Of a stretch of DNA of 27,549 nucleotides, positions 14,580-22,346 are shown one piece after another (the first letter of the stretch is position 1; each line of letters begins with the position of its first letter). Below the pieces are notes generated by a model that worked only from the letters and a program-made list of their open reading frames with translations, was not told the DNA's origin and made no database searches. The DNA lies in contig JBBQXS010000055.1 in NCBI GenBank assembly GCA_038209365.1, positions 1-27,549 of the forward strand, in the 5' to 3' direction. A program made the position numbers and the translations under genes. This stretch comes from DASQHW01 sp038209365. GTDB lineage: Bacteria > Actinomycetota > Acidimicrobiia > IMCC26256 > PALSA-610.

Positions 14580-15632
14580 TCATCGGCCCGGCCCGAGCGG
14601 TGCCGGGACCGGAAGCTCGTCGTATCGCAACGCCCAGGCCGGCATTTGGGGCGGCCCGGAGACGCGCCCGACGTCGACCGCAGGGAACCCGTCGATGTCT
14701 GTGCCCGGCGCGAAGTGCGAGCGTTGCTTGACGACCGCTCCGGCGCGTACGACGCAGTCCGGGCCGAGCACGCTGCCGTCACAAACGATCGCTCCTGGCT
14801 CGACGACCGATCGCGCGCCGATGCGACAGCCGTGAATCATGGCTCCCGGCCCGACGACGACGCCGTCGTCGATGATGAGATCGTTGTCCGGCAACAGGTG
14901 CAGCACGGTGTTCTCGAGGATCTGCACGTCGCTGCCGATGCGGACCGGCCCGTGGGAGTCGCCGATGATCTTGACGCCGGCGCCGATGATCGTTCGTTCA
15001 CCAACGACGACATCACCGGTGATCTCTGCGGTCGGAAACAGGCTTGCCGATCGGGCGATCGTCGGCACGGTGCCCCGGAACGCGTAGAGATGGCCCATCG
15101 CGACGGTCTCCTTCGTGTGTTCGACGGTGATGGCCGTCCGCGGCGGAACGGAGAGGTCGCCTCCCCGCAGGGCGGTGAGCCGCCGGAGGTCGTCGGCCGA
15201 CGCGGATCGGACCACGCGCGCCGGCCGGCCGACCGCGACGACATCGTTCGGCAGCATCATCCCGGGAGGAACAAGTGTGCCTTCGCCGAGAATCACCCGG
15301 TCGCCAAGTCGTGCGCCGGGCATCAACACGGAAGCGTTCCCGATCTCGCACAGGTCTCCAACGGTCGCCCCGATCACCATGCATCGGTGGCCGAACACCG
15401 TGCGCCGGCCGATCGCGGTCGTGATGAGGTCGTTGCCGACCACCACCGAGTTCTCGAGCACGGCCGATCCCGTCCCGACTTCGACACCTTGGGCACGGGA
15501 CCGGATGACCGCGCCTTCGGCGAGCAGTGATCCCTCACCCAGGCGCGCCGCTCCCACGACGACTGCCGACGATGCGATGCGCAACGAGTCGGCTCGCGAT
15601 TCGCCGAGCGCGTTCCCCGGCCCGGCACTCAC
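14580..15632 (-). CDS. Hexapeptide-repeat (left-handed beta-helix) transferase-like protein
   Basis: A GTG at 15632 overlaps the TGA of the zinc-finger gene (GTGA) and gives 350 residues. Repeats of [LIV]-G-x4 are seen throughout: VVVGAARLGEGSLLAEGAVI, VGNDLITTAIGRRTVFG, IGNASVLMPGARLGDRVILG and, after a middle segment (about 150-210), IIGAGVKIIGDSHGPVRIGS, ILENTVLHLL and CRIGARSVVEPGAIVCDGSV. Two helix blocks with a linker are longer than a typical single-domain acetyltransferase or gamma-carbonic anhydrase. The first block ends with PPGMMLPNDVVAVGRPARVV, as seen in acyltransferases such as those of serine or sugar acetylation. Substrate is unknown. An acyltransferase is the most likely activity; the frame continuing to 15860 overlaps the neighbour and was rejected. 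Confidence 0.75.
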   Translation of the reverse strand: MSAGPGNALGESRADSLRIASSAVVVGAARLGEGSLLAEGAVIRSRAQGVEVGTGSAVLENSVVVGNDLITTAIGRRTVFGHRCMVIGATVGDLCEIGNASVLMPGARLGDRVILGEGTLVPPGMMLPNDVVAVGRPARVVRSASADDLRRLTALRGGDLSVPPRTAITVEHTKETVAMGHLYAFRGTVPTIARSASLFPTAEITGDVVVGERTIIGAGVKIIGDSHGPVRIGSDVQILENTVLHLLPDNDLIIDDGVVVGPGAMIHGCRIGARSVVEPGAIVCDGSVLGPDCVVRAGAVVKQRSHFAPGTDIDGFPAVDVGRVSGPPQMPAWALRYDELPVPAPLGPGR

Positions 15633-15919
15633 GGATGCGCGAACGATGGCGCGCCGTCGACGGCGAACGCGAGATCGTCGAGATAGCAGAACCACCAGTC
15701 CTCTGCCGGCTCGTACGACTGGATGATCGGGTGGTGCTCCGATGTGAAGTGCGCGGTGGCGTGGCGATTCGGCGAGTTGTCGCAGCAGCCGACGTGACCA
15801 CAGGACATGCACATCCGAAGGTGCAGCCATCGTCCGCCGATGCGCAAGCAGTCCTCGCAACCTTCGCTGCTCGGCGTGACGTCGTTGACCTGGTCGAGAT
15901 GAGTGCAGGATTGGCTCAC
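15629..15919 (-). CDS. UBP-type zinc finger protein
   Basis: This 96-residue protein is nearly all one UBP-type (ubiquitin-hydrolase-like) zinc finger. The pattern is CTHLDQV (Cys5, His7), GCEDC (Cys21, Cys24), CMSCGHVGCC (Cys37, Cys40, Cys45), then HATAHFTSEHHPIIQS and WWFCYLDDLAF. In eukaryotes this fold binds the ubiquitin C-terminus; in bacteria, small stand-alone versions are common but unexplained. The GTG start overlaps the stop of the pirin gene (GTGA), and its own stop overlaps the transferase start in the same way, so the three are tightly coupled. It may act as a protein-binding adaptor; that is inference. Confidence 0.88.
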   Translation of the reverse strand: MSQSCTHLDQVNDVTPSSEGCEDCLRIGGRWLHLRMCMSCGHVGCCDNSPNRHATAHFTSEHHPIIQSYEPAEDWWFCYLDDLAFAVDGAPSFAHP

Positions 15920-16887
15920 GCGAAGCTCCGGGGAACGAGTTGGTCGGCCGGGATGACGCCGAGCCGGCCGGCCTGGTAGTCGTCGATGGCCTGCAGTATC
16001 TCCTGTCGGGTGTTCATCACGAAGGGACCGTAGTGAGCGATCGGCGCGCGGATCGGCAGGCCTCCGAGCAGGAGCACGTCCAGTGGGTCAGGCTGCCGTT
16101 CGGCCGCGGTCACGACGATCGAGTCGCCGGGGCCGAACACGACGAGTTGGCCCTCCTCCACCGGGCGGCTCTCGGACCCAGCAGCACCGCGGCCGGTGAG
16201 CACGTAGGCAAGAGCATTGAACGCGGGATTCCACGGAACAGACAGTTGGGCTCCGGGGGCAAGGGTCACATGCGCGTAGGTGATCGGGGTGTGGGTGACA
16301 CCGGGCCCGGAGAAACCGGCGATGTCGCCGGCGATCAGGCGAATCAGCGCGCCGCCGTCGTCCGAGGTGAGCAGCCGAAGCGCATCGCGAGTGATCGACT
16401 GGTAGCGCGGCGGCGTCATCTTGAGCGCCGGCGGGAGATTGACCCACAACTGCACACCGTGCGACGGACCGCCGGTGCGGTACATGCGCTCCGTCGGAAG
16501 CTCGTCGTGCAGGATGCCGCCGCCCGCGGTCATCCACTGGGTGTCGCCCTCCGCGATCACGCCGCCTCCGCCGTTGGTGTCGTGGTGGGCGATCTCGCCA
16601 TCGAGGATGTAGCTCACGGTCTCGAAGCCGCGGTGCGGATGCCACGGAGCTCCTTTCGCCTCGCCCGGGCCGTTCACCATCGGCCCCACCTGATCGAGCA
16701 ACAGGAACGGATCGGCCTCGACCAACGAGAGCTCGCCCGGAAAGGGCCGCCGCACGACGAAGCCTGCACCCTCGGCCTGACGGTGCGCGGTAACGAGCTC
16801 CGCTACGGGCCGCGGCCTCGAGATGGCGGGGTCGGGCCGAGGAATACGGGGAAGGACGAGTGTGTCGTCGACCGTGATCGCGGGCAT
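15916..16887 (-). CDS. Pirin family protein
   Basis: The ATG at 16887 has GGAG nine bases upstream and gives 323 residues. The pirin N-domain shows FLLLDQVGPM, HPHRGFETVSYILDGEIAHHD and GDTQWMTAGGGILHDE, with the metal ligands expected for pirins (HPH, then His and Glu in LHDE). The C-terminal cupin domain follows: YAHVTLAPGAQLSVPW, AYVLTGRGAAG and PLDVLLLGGLPIRAPIAHYGPFVMNT. Pirins are iron-binding bicupins; some act as quercetinase-like enzymes, others as redox-sensing regulators. It is the first gene of a four-gene minus-strand group with the zinc finger, the transferase and the 83-residue orphan. Upstream frame to 17037 lacks pirin similarity and was trimmed. Confidence 0.92.
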   Translation of the reverse strand: MPAITVDDTLVLPRIPRPDPAISRPRPVAELVTAHRQAEGAGFVVRRPFPGELSLVEADPFLLLDQVGPMVNGPGEAKGAPWHPHRGFETVSYILDGEIAHHDTNGGGGVIAEGDTQWMTAGGGILHDELPTERMYRTGGPSHGVQLWVNLPPALKMTPPRYQSITRDALRLLTSDDGGALIRLIAGDIAGFSGPGVTHTPITYAHVTLAPGAQLSVPWNPAFNALAYVLTGRGAAGSESRPVEEGQLVVFGPGDSIVVTAAERQPDPLDVLLLGGLPIRAPIAHYGPFVMNTRQEILQAIDDYQAGRLGVIPADQLVPRSFA

Positions 16888-16985
16888 CGGAATCGACTCC
16901 TTGTCGAAGACGGTCCAGGGCGGGTGTACCCAACGGGCGAGAACGCGAGCGGCTTCAGTGCTGGACGGTTCTCTCTTGTAACTGA

Positions 16986-16998
16986 CCGCATGATGCGG
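16986..16998. repeat. Short perfect inverted repeat upstream of the pirin gene
   Basis: CCGCAT and ATGCGG flank a single G. It lies about 100 bases upstream of the pirin start, in the 249-base gap between the pirin gene and the alpha/beta hydrolase stop. It could be an operator of the pirin operon; I see no other gene in this gap. Confidence 0.4.
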
Positions 16999-17136
16999 CA
17001 CCATCAGGGACAATGAAAGACGGCACTTCGAAGTCACCGAGGCACATGCGCGATACCGACGCCGATCCCGATCCCACGTGCGAGGGAGGAACGCGGGGTG
17101 CCCGCGGGCCGGTGAATTTCCGCGACCGGGTACGCG

Positions 17137-18015
17137 TCAGCTTGCCTTGCGGACGAGCTGCGCTGACGCAGGTGTCGACGCGGCATGGTGAACGCCCCGG
17201 ACGAGCGCGCGTACGAACGCGTCGGGGTCGCGCACAACCGCGAAATGGTCCGCATCGACGAAGTGTGTGACCGCACCCGGAATTGCTGCCGCGAGCTCGG
17301 CCTGCCGCGCCGGCGGCACGAGTTGATCGCGCGTGTGCACGAGCACCGACGTGGGCACGTCGATCTCGCCGATCCAAGGCGCGGCCGAGTACCCACCCAA
17401 GGCGGCAGCGGCTTGCCAGACAGCCCTCGGATCCCTTCGCAGCAGCTCCCGCCGGACCCAATCGGCGAACCCGGTCTCCGACAGGCGCGCTCTTGCGACG
17501 TTGGTGATGACGTGCCGCGCGAGCGCTTCGGGCAGGAGCCGCCGAGCCAGTGCGACGGCCGGGAGAGCGGCGAACATCAGATGCTCGACCGGAGTGGCGC
17601 GAAACCGGTAGGCGGTCGCGCACATGACCAGCCCCGTCACGCGTTCGCGATGACGGCGCCATACGAGTTGCGCAATCGGACCGCCCATCGAGTACCCCAC
17701 CGCGACGAACCGCTCGATGCCCAACTCGTCGGCGAGCGCGACGACATCATCGGCCGCGTCTTCGAGCGTGAACGGCGTCGCGTTTCGAATTCCGCGCCCG
17801 TGACCCCGATGATCAGGCGCGACGACGTGAAAGTCATCCTCCAGCGCCGGGAACGACGTGAACCAATTGAGGGATGCGGTGGCGCCGAGGCCGTGTAGCA
17901 ACATCAGGGTCGGCGCTTGGGGCGGGCCCTTGCTCTCGTGTGCGAGGGTCGTACCGCGGCCCGGCAGCACGACCTCGCGCACATTGGGGAGCGCCGGCGA
18001 GGTATGACCACTCAT
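17137..18015 (-). CDS. Alpha/beta hydrolase
   Basis: The ATG at 18015 overlaps the upstream stop by four bases (ATGA) and gives 292 residues. The alpha/beta hydrolase fold is clear: TLMLLHGLGATASLNW with the oxyanion-hole HG (41-42), VVAPDHRGHGRG, nucleophile Ser109 in GYSMGG, Asp230 in HTRDQLVPPARQ and the catalytic His257 in VDADHFAVVRDP. Between 130 and 200 is a helical lid segment. It has the look of an esterase, lipase or epoxide hydrolase-like enzyme; the substrate cannot be told from the sequence. No signal peptide, so it is cytoplasmic. It is coupled to the 137-residue orphan upstream. Confidence 0.9.
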   Translation of the reverse strand: MSGHTSPALPNVREVVLPGRGTTLAHESKGPPQAPTLMLLHGLGATASLNWFTSFPALEDDFHVVAPDHRGHGRGIRNATPFTLEDAADDVVALADELGIERFVAVGYSMGGPIAQLVWRRHRERVTGLVMCATAYRFRATPVEHLMFAALPAVALARRLLPEALARHVITNVARARLSETGFADWVRRELLRRDPRAVWQAAAALGGYSAAPWIGEIDVPTSVLVHTRDQLVPPARQAELAAAIPGAVTHFVDADHFAVVRDPDAFVRALVRGVHHAASTPASAQLVRKAS

Positions 18016-18425
18016 GACATCGCGTGGCTGTATGCAGCGAGCACGAACGCCTCGATCGCGTTGCTCTCGAGCGCGGGGTCGCCACCTATGGTCAAGAGGG
18101 CGTGGCCTGCCGCCAGCGGCATTGCGCTGTGCACGTTCCATCCCTCTGCCTCGGCATGCTCGCTCGCCTCGATCGGCATGATGACGGCGAGGTTGGTGCC
18201 ATAGGTCTGGCCGAACGCCGTCTGGCCCGCCGGATGCGAGGCCAGCAGGAACTGGTGACGGTCGAGAGGCGGGCAATCGATGACGAAGACGCGGACGTCC
18301 GGCCATCTCGCATCCGTGCGCTCCTCGACCACCCACGGAAGGCTGCGCACCCATTCATGGATGTCGCCGAACGCGGGTGCGGGCTCGATGTGCGATGAAG
18401 TGCGCGCTGCGCGCCTGCGAATCAT
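18012..18425 (-). CDS. Hypothetical 137-residue protein coupled to the hydrolase
   Basis: GGGGAG six bases before the ATG at 18425 is a strong binding site. The product contains DIHEWVRSLPWVVEERT, DVRVFVIDCPPLDRHQFLLA, GTNLAVIMPIEASEHAEAEGW and an Ala-rich C-terminal helix. Tryptophans and a compact alpha/beta pattern suggest a small globular protein without membrane segments. I do not recognise a family with confidence. The overlap with the hydrolase start means the two proteins are made together. It is divergent from the nitroreductase gene, with 169 bases between them in which I see no clear site. Confidence 0.65.
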   Translation of the reverse strand: MIRRRAARTSSHIEPAPAFGDIHEWVRSLPWVVEERTDARWPDVRVFVIDCPPLDRHQFLLASHPAGQTAFGQTYGTNLAVIMPIEASEHAEAEGWNVHSAMPLAAGHALLTIGGDPALESNAIEAFVLAAYSHAMS

Positions 18426-18594
18426 GTCCGACTCCCCTCGAGGTCCTCCCGCGGCAGTTGGTCCGTCGAGGGTGCGCTCTGCGCGAGGACGGTCGCATCC
18501 GAGAGTCCCCAGTCGGCTCCCCCGGTTGCCCGCCGCCGGCGACTACGCGGGCGCGTGAGGTCTCGCTCCGAGGGCAGTCGCATCATCGCGATCG

Positions 18595-19110
18595 ATGGAG
18601 ACCTGGGACGCGATCAGATCACGACGGGACGTCCGCGAGTACGCCGATCGCCCGATTGACCCGCAACATCTGGAACGGATTCTCGACGCTGGACGACGCG
18701 CACCGTCGTCGAACAATTGGCAACCTTGGGACTTCGTCGTCATCGACGACAGCGGCGAGTTGCAGGCCCTCGCCAGTGGGTCGCGCAGCGCTCGGCACAC
18801 CGCGATCTCGGCCGTGACGATCGCGCTCGTCGCGCCGGTGCCCCTGGACGGCGTCCAACGCGAGCGGGTCCAGTACGACCTCGGGCAGGCGACGATGAGC
18901 ATGATGCTCGCCGCGGCCGATCTCGGAATCGGCAGTGCCCACGTCGCCGTCACGGACCAGGACCTTGTGCACTCGATCCTCGGTCTCCCGGCGGACCGGT
19001 TCTGCGGCTATTTGATCGCGCTCGGATACCCGAGAGCCCGTTCCCTCGCACCGATCAGGCGGCCTCGCCGGCGGCCCTTGGAGGAGGTCGTGCACCGGGA
19101 ACGGTGGTGA
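18595..19110 (+). CDS. Nitroreductase family flavoprotein
   Basis: This 171-residue protein has the family opening METWDAIRSRRDVREYADRPI, where the Arg residues bind FMN phosphate, followed by ILDAGRRAPSSNNWQPWDFVV, a typical FMN-binding segment, and QATMSMMLAAADLGIGSAHVAV, then LGLPADRFCGYLIALGYP. It is short but within the range of single-domain nitroreductases. Such enzymes are homodimers that use NAD(P)H to reduce nitro compounds, quinones or flavins. The ATG at 18595 has only a weak binding site. It stands alone on the plus strand, 154 bases before the LuxR-type regulator. Confidence 0.88.
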   Translation: METWDAIRSRRDVREYADRPIDPQHLERILDAGRRAPSSNNWQPWDFVVIDDSGELQALASGSRSARHTAISAVTIALVAPVPLDGVQRERVQYDLGQATMSMMLAAADLGIGSAHVAVTDQDLVHSILGLPADRFCGYLIALGYPRARSLAPIRRPRRRPLEEVVHRERW

Positions 19111-19220
19111 CGCAGTGGCGTCGCCGGATGCATCCCTCACCCGCTCGCCCCTTTGGGCGGGGACCTGACTAGGGGCTACGACGCGGGTCTCGCGGATGCG
19201 ACGCCCCCGCCGTACGACGA

Positions 19221-19258
19221 TCCTCTCGATCAGTAGGGATTCCCTCTGATCGATAGGA
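19221..19258 (+). promoter_or_regulatory. Hairpin covering the ribosome binding site of the LuxR-type gene
   Basis: TCCTCTCGATCAG (19221-19233) pairs with CTGATCGATAGGA (19246-19258) with one mismatch. Inside, AGGGA and TCCCT (19235-19245) are also complementary, so nearly the whole 38-base stretch is self-complementary. The AGGAG site (19255-19259) of the TTG start at 19265 lies in the 3' arm and would be buried if the RNA folds. It could be a translational switch, or an operator for a dimeric regulator. Confidence 0.65.
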
Positions 19259-19264
19259 GCATCC

Positions 19265-20266
19265 TTGACCGTCAAGATCGACCGCGAGGCGCACGACGAC
19301 GACGTGCGAGCGAAGCCCGACGGCGAGACCGACAGCCGCATGGCGCGGAGCACCCTTGCCGTACTCGATCGGGTCCGCGCCGACCTTGTCGGCACGCCCT
19401 TCACCGCCGTGGTCGCCGACGACCTGGCAGGCGTCATCGAGCGCGCCGACCGCAGTGCCCGGCTCGCCTCGAAGCTCGAACAGGAGGTCGCGCTCTTCGC
19501 GCACAGAAGCGATCCCTTCGTGGAGACGTTCGTGGACCTGGCGGTCGCCGTCGCACCCATCTCGGACCCTCGCAGCGGTCAGCGCGTCGGCGTCGTCGCG
19601 CTCATGTGCCGAGTCGAGGCTGCGAGCGAGCTGATGCTTTCGTACGTCCGACGAGTCAGTCGCGAGATGGAAGAGGGGCTCGTCGACCATGCATCGGCCG
19701 CGGAGCGCGCGTTGACGGCGCATTTCGTTCGGGTCCGCCGCCACGTTCGCGGGGCCATCGTGTGCGTCAACGAACGCACAATGCTCACGAACGCAGCAGC
19801 GGCCCGCCTGGTCGACGAAGCCGACCGGTCGACTTTGTGGGAGTGGGCACAGCAGACGATCGCGCGCGGCGAGACGGAGACGGAGGCGGAGGTGTTCGCC
19901 CTGTCCCGAGGGATCGCCGCGACCGGGCGCTGTGAGCCAGTCGAGGCAGCAGGCGAGACCGTCGGCGTGTTGATACGACTGAATTCGGGATCACACAAGG
20001 CCGCGGGCACGCGGTCCGTGCGTGGCAAGAAGCGAGTTCGCCGGGAGACCTTCGGGTGGGCAAGTCTCAGCGCTGCGCAACTCGGCATCGCGGAGCTCGT
20101 CGCACGCGGACTGACGAACGGGGAGATCGCCGCACGCTTGTACCTGTCGCGGCATACCGTCGACTTCCATCTCCGGCAGATCTTCTCCAAGCTGAGCATC
20201 GAGTCCCGCGTCGAGCTGGCGCGTATCGTGAGCGATCACGCGTCCGACGAGCGCGAAGCGTCGTGA
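19265..20266 (+). CDS. GAF-like domain LuxR-type transcription regulator
   Basis: The TTG at 19265 follows AGGAG by five bases, which fixes the start; 333 residues. Residues about 28-140 form a GAF-like sensor domain (RSTLAVLDRVRADLVGTPFT, DLAVAVAPISDPRSGQRVGVV). A middle segment contains FVRVRRHVRGAIVCVNERTM and TNAAAARLVDEADRSTLWEW, as in actinobacterial GAF regulators of the acetoin-activator type. Residues 266-325 are a LuxR/GerE helix-turn-helix: LSAAQLGIAELVARGLTNGE, IAARLYLSRHTVDFHLRQIF and SKLSIESRVELARIV. It has no receiver domain. The signal is probably a small molecule or redox state sensed by the GAF part; inference. A strong hairpin covers the ribosome binding site. It converges with the histidine kinase gene, 14 bases away. 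Confidence 0.88.
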   Translation: MTVKIDREAHDDDVRAKPDGETDSRMARSTLAVLDRVRADLVGTPFTAVVADDLAGVIERADRSARLASKLEQEVALFAHRSDPFVETFVDLAVAVAPISDPRSGQRVGVVALMCRVEAASELMLSYVRRVSREMEEGLVDHASAAERALTAHFVRVRRHVRGAIVCVNERTMLTNAAAARLVDEADRSTLWEWAQQTIARGETETEAEVFALSRGIAATGRCEPVEAAGETVGVLIRLNSGSHKAAGTRSVRGKKRVRRETFGWASLSAAQLGIAELVARGLTNGEIAARLYLSRHTVDFHLRQIFSKLSIESRVELARIVSDHASDEREAS

Positions 20267-20280
20267 TCCACCGGCCTTGA

Positions 20281-22128
20281 TCACCTCGGGCCGAGGGGGA
20301 TCTCGACGAGCAGAGACGTCCCGCTCCCCCGAGGACTCGTGATCTTGATCGAGCCGCCCAGCGCCTCGACGCGGTCTCTGAGTCCGACGATGCCGGAGCC
20401 CCGCCCGGGGTCGGCGCCACCCATTCCGTCGTCGTGTATCGCCAACGTGACCGTCGCGTCGTCCGCTTCGAGATCTATGTGCACCACGGTCGCACGGGCA
20501 TGCTTGACCGCGTTCGTCAGGGTCTCCGACACGACGTAGTACACCGCGACCTCGACGCGCGCCGGCAACCGTCGACCAAGAACGAGATCGAACTCCACGG
20601 GGACGGACGAGCGGCGCGCCAAGGTCTTCAACGCGGGTCCCAGGCCGCCTCGCGAGAGAATGGCCGGGTGGATACCGCGCGAGACCTCCTGGAGATCCTC
20701 CACGGCGGAGGTCAAGCCTTGCGCCACGTACGCCAACTTCGCGCTGAGCTCGGGGACGCCGGGTGGGACCATCGACTCGGTCCCGCGGAGGGCAAGCGCG
20801 AGTGACACGAGACGCTGTTGGGTGCCGTCGTGGAGATCGCGCTCGATTCGCCGACGGGTTTCGTCGGTCGCGGCCACGATCCGTGCGCGGGATTCGTTGA
20901 GCTGGGCGCGGCTTTCGGCGTTCGCGACTGCGGTCGCGACAAGCTCGGTGAACTGCGCAATGCGGTCCCGCACGTTGGCCGTCGGCGGTTCGCACCCTGT
21001 CCAGACCGCAATGATCGCACCCCAGAGTCGATCCTCGACGACGATCGGCGCGCCGACCGCGGCACGAACGCCGCTCTTGCGCAGAGAGAAACCACCAAGG
21101 TCGGCCGCGTCGGCGGACGCGTCGACTCGCGCCGCGCTGCCCGTCTGCCAAACCAGTTTTGCGACGTTCTCGTCTTCCATCTTCACGCGCATGCCGACCG
21201 GGGGCATGATCCCGATGTCGTCTCCGGCCGCGAGGACCGTCGCGGAGTCGTCCGTCTCGTAGCGGATCAGTGTCGTGGCGTCCGCGCCCAACAGCGGGCC
21301 GACCTCGGCGGCGACCGTATCGAAGAGATCGATCGTTGCCTCCCCGTGCGCGACGAGCGTGGCGACCCTGCGCAATGCCGACTGTTCCTCCGCAAGCTGG
21401 CGGAGCTCGTCTCGGTTGGCCTCCAACGAGCCTGCCATCACATTGAACGATCGTTCGAGCGAGCCGATCTCACCCACCGCCGCCTCCGGCATTCGGGCCG
21501 AGAAGTCGCCGCTCGCGATCACCCGTGACAGGACGGCCGCGCGACGCACCGGCACCACGATGGCCCGGGAGAGGTACACCGCCACGACTGCGATGAGCAC
21601 CACTGATCCCACCAGCCCGGTCGCAGCGCCGGCGATCGCTCGCTGAGACGCATCGCTCGAGCGGCTCTGGCGCTGCTCGAGGACTGCCCGTTCAATCGTC
21701 CGGTACCGGTCGAATCCCTCGCGGAGAGCGTCGACGCGCCGTTTTCCCTCCGCGGTCGTCTCCACGCTCGAAGCACTTGGGTCGTTGCGCTTCGCTGCAG
21801 CGACGAGCGGCACCAAGTAGTCGTCGACGTATGACTCGACTTGGGAGCGGAAGTCCCCCGCGAGCCGCTCTTCCGCCGAGTCGTCCGCGAGGAGCGCAAG
21901 TTGCCGGGCGGGAGCGGGAAACGCTGCTCGCGCCTGCTGCCACGGCGCGAGGAAACGCTCCTCGTGCGTGATCACAAACCCTCGAACTCCCGTCTCGAGG
22001 TCGATGACAAGCGTCTCGAGCTGGTTGACCACGGCGAGCTCCTCGAGCGACCGACTCGCCTGGCGTTCCGAATCTCGCTCGCTGGAGATCGCGACGAGCA
22101 TGAACGCGAACGCGGCACCAACGATCAC
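20281..22128 (-). CDS. CHASE3-HAMP-GAF sensor histidine kinase (HisKA_3 family)
   Basis: From the GTG at 22128, 615 residues: the end of a first membrane helix, a CHASE3 extracytoplasmic domain (about 25-165; LETGVRGFVITHEERFLAPW), a second membrane helix (165-186), HAMP (190-245), GAF (250-405), then HisKA_3 with phospho-acceptor His433 in IERDLHDGTQQRLVS, and a HATPase domain (SETLTNAVKHA; DDGMGGADPGRGSGIVGLRD). The kinase is the NarX/DesK type and pairs with NarL-type regulators. The GTG cuts through the first membrane helix. The open frame upstream has a CTG at 22179, preceded by AAGAGG, that would restore LKGGLTSRIVIASALLA and is probably the true start; the GTG is given as the conservative choice. 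It is divergent from the NarL-type regulator gene. Confidence 0.9.
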   Translation of the reverse strand: MIVGAAFAFMLVAISSERDSERQASRSLEELAVVNQLETLVIDLETGVRGFVITHEERFLAPWQQARAAFPAPARQLALLADDSAEERLAGDFRSQVESYVDDYLVPLVAAAKRNDPSASSVETTAEGKRRVDALREGFDRYRTIERAVLEQRQSRSSDASQRAIAGAATGLVGSVVLIAVVAVYLSRAIVVPVRRAAVLSRVIASGDFSARMPEAAVGEIGSLERSFNVMAGSLEANRDELRQLAEEQSALRRVATLVAHGEATIDLFDTVAAEVGPLLGADATTLIRYETDDSATVLAAGDDIGIMPPVGMRVKMEDENVAKLVWQTGSAARVDASADAADLGGFSLRKSGVRAAVGAPIVVEDRLWGAIIAVWTGCEPPTANVRDRIAQFTELVATAVANAESRAQLNESRARIVAATDETRRRIERDLHDGTQQRLVSLALALRGTESMVPPGVPELSAKLAYVAQGLTSAVEDLQEVSRGIHPAILSRGGLGPALKTLARRSSVPVEFDLVLGRRLPARVEVAVYYVVSETLTNAVKHARATVVHIDLEADDATVTLAIHDDGMGGADPGRGSGIVGLRDRVEALGGSIKITSPRGSGTSLLVEIPLGPR

Positions 22129-22233
22129 CGCGAGCAGCGCGCTCGCGATGACGATCCGGGACGTCAGCCCACCCTTCAGGTCAGCCTCTTTGCGGACAGA
22201 CGATCGCCCGGCCAGATCGAGGGCTCACCGTCG

Positions 22234-22246
22234 GGAGGGTACCTCC
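22234..22246. repeat. Inverted repeat between divergent kinase and regulator genes
   Basis: GGAGG and CCTCC arms flank GTA. It lies in the 167-base gap between the probable kinase start (22179) and the regulator start (22347), where both promoters must be. It may be an operator; it is short, so chance is possible in such G+C-rich sequence. Confidence 0.35.
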
Positions 22247-22346
22247 ATGGGGGGATTGCCGCGAAGAGCATCCGCGCCGGGCACAATTGCAGCGCGTGCC
22301 CGAGAATCGCGCCGATGACGCCAACGAGAGTCCCCCTCGCGCAGCG

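Noticed and set aside
20284..20296. CCTCGG-G-CCGAGG repeat at the end of the kinase gene as a terminator between convergent genes
   Set aside because: It lies inside coding sequence and is not followed by a T-rich tract on either strand.
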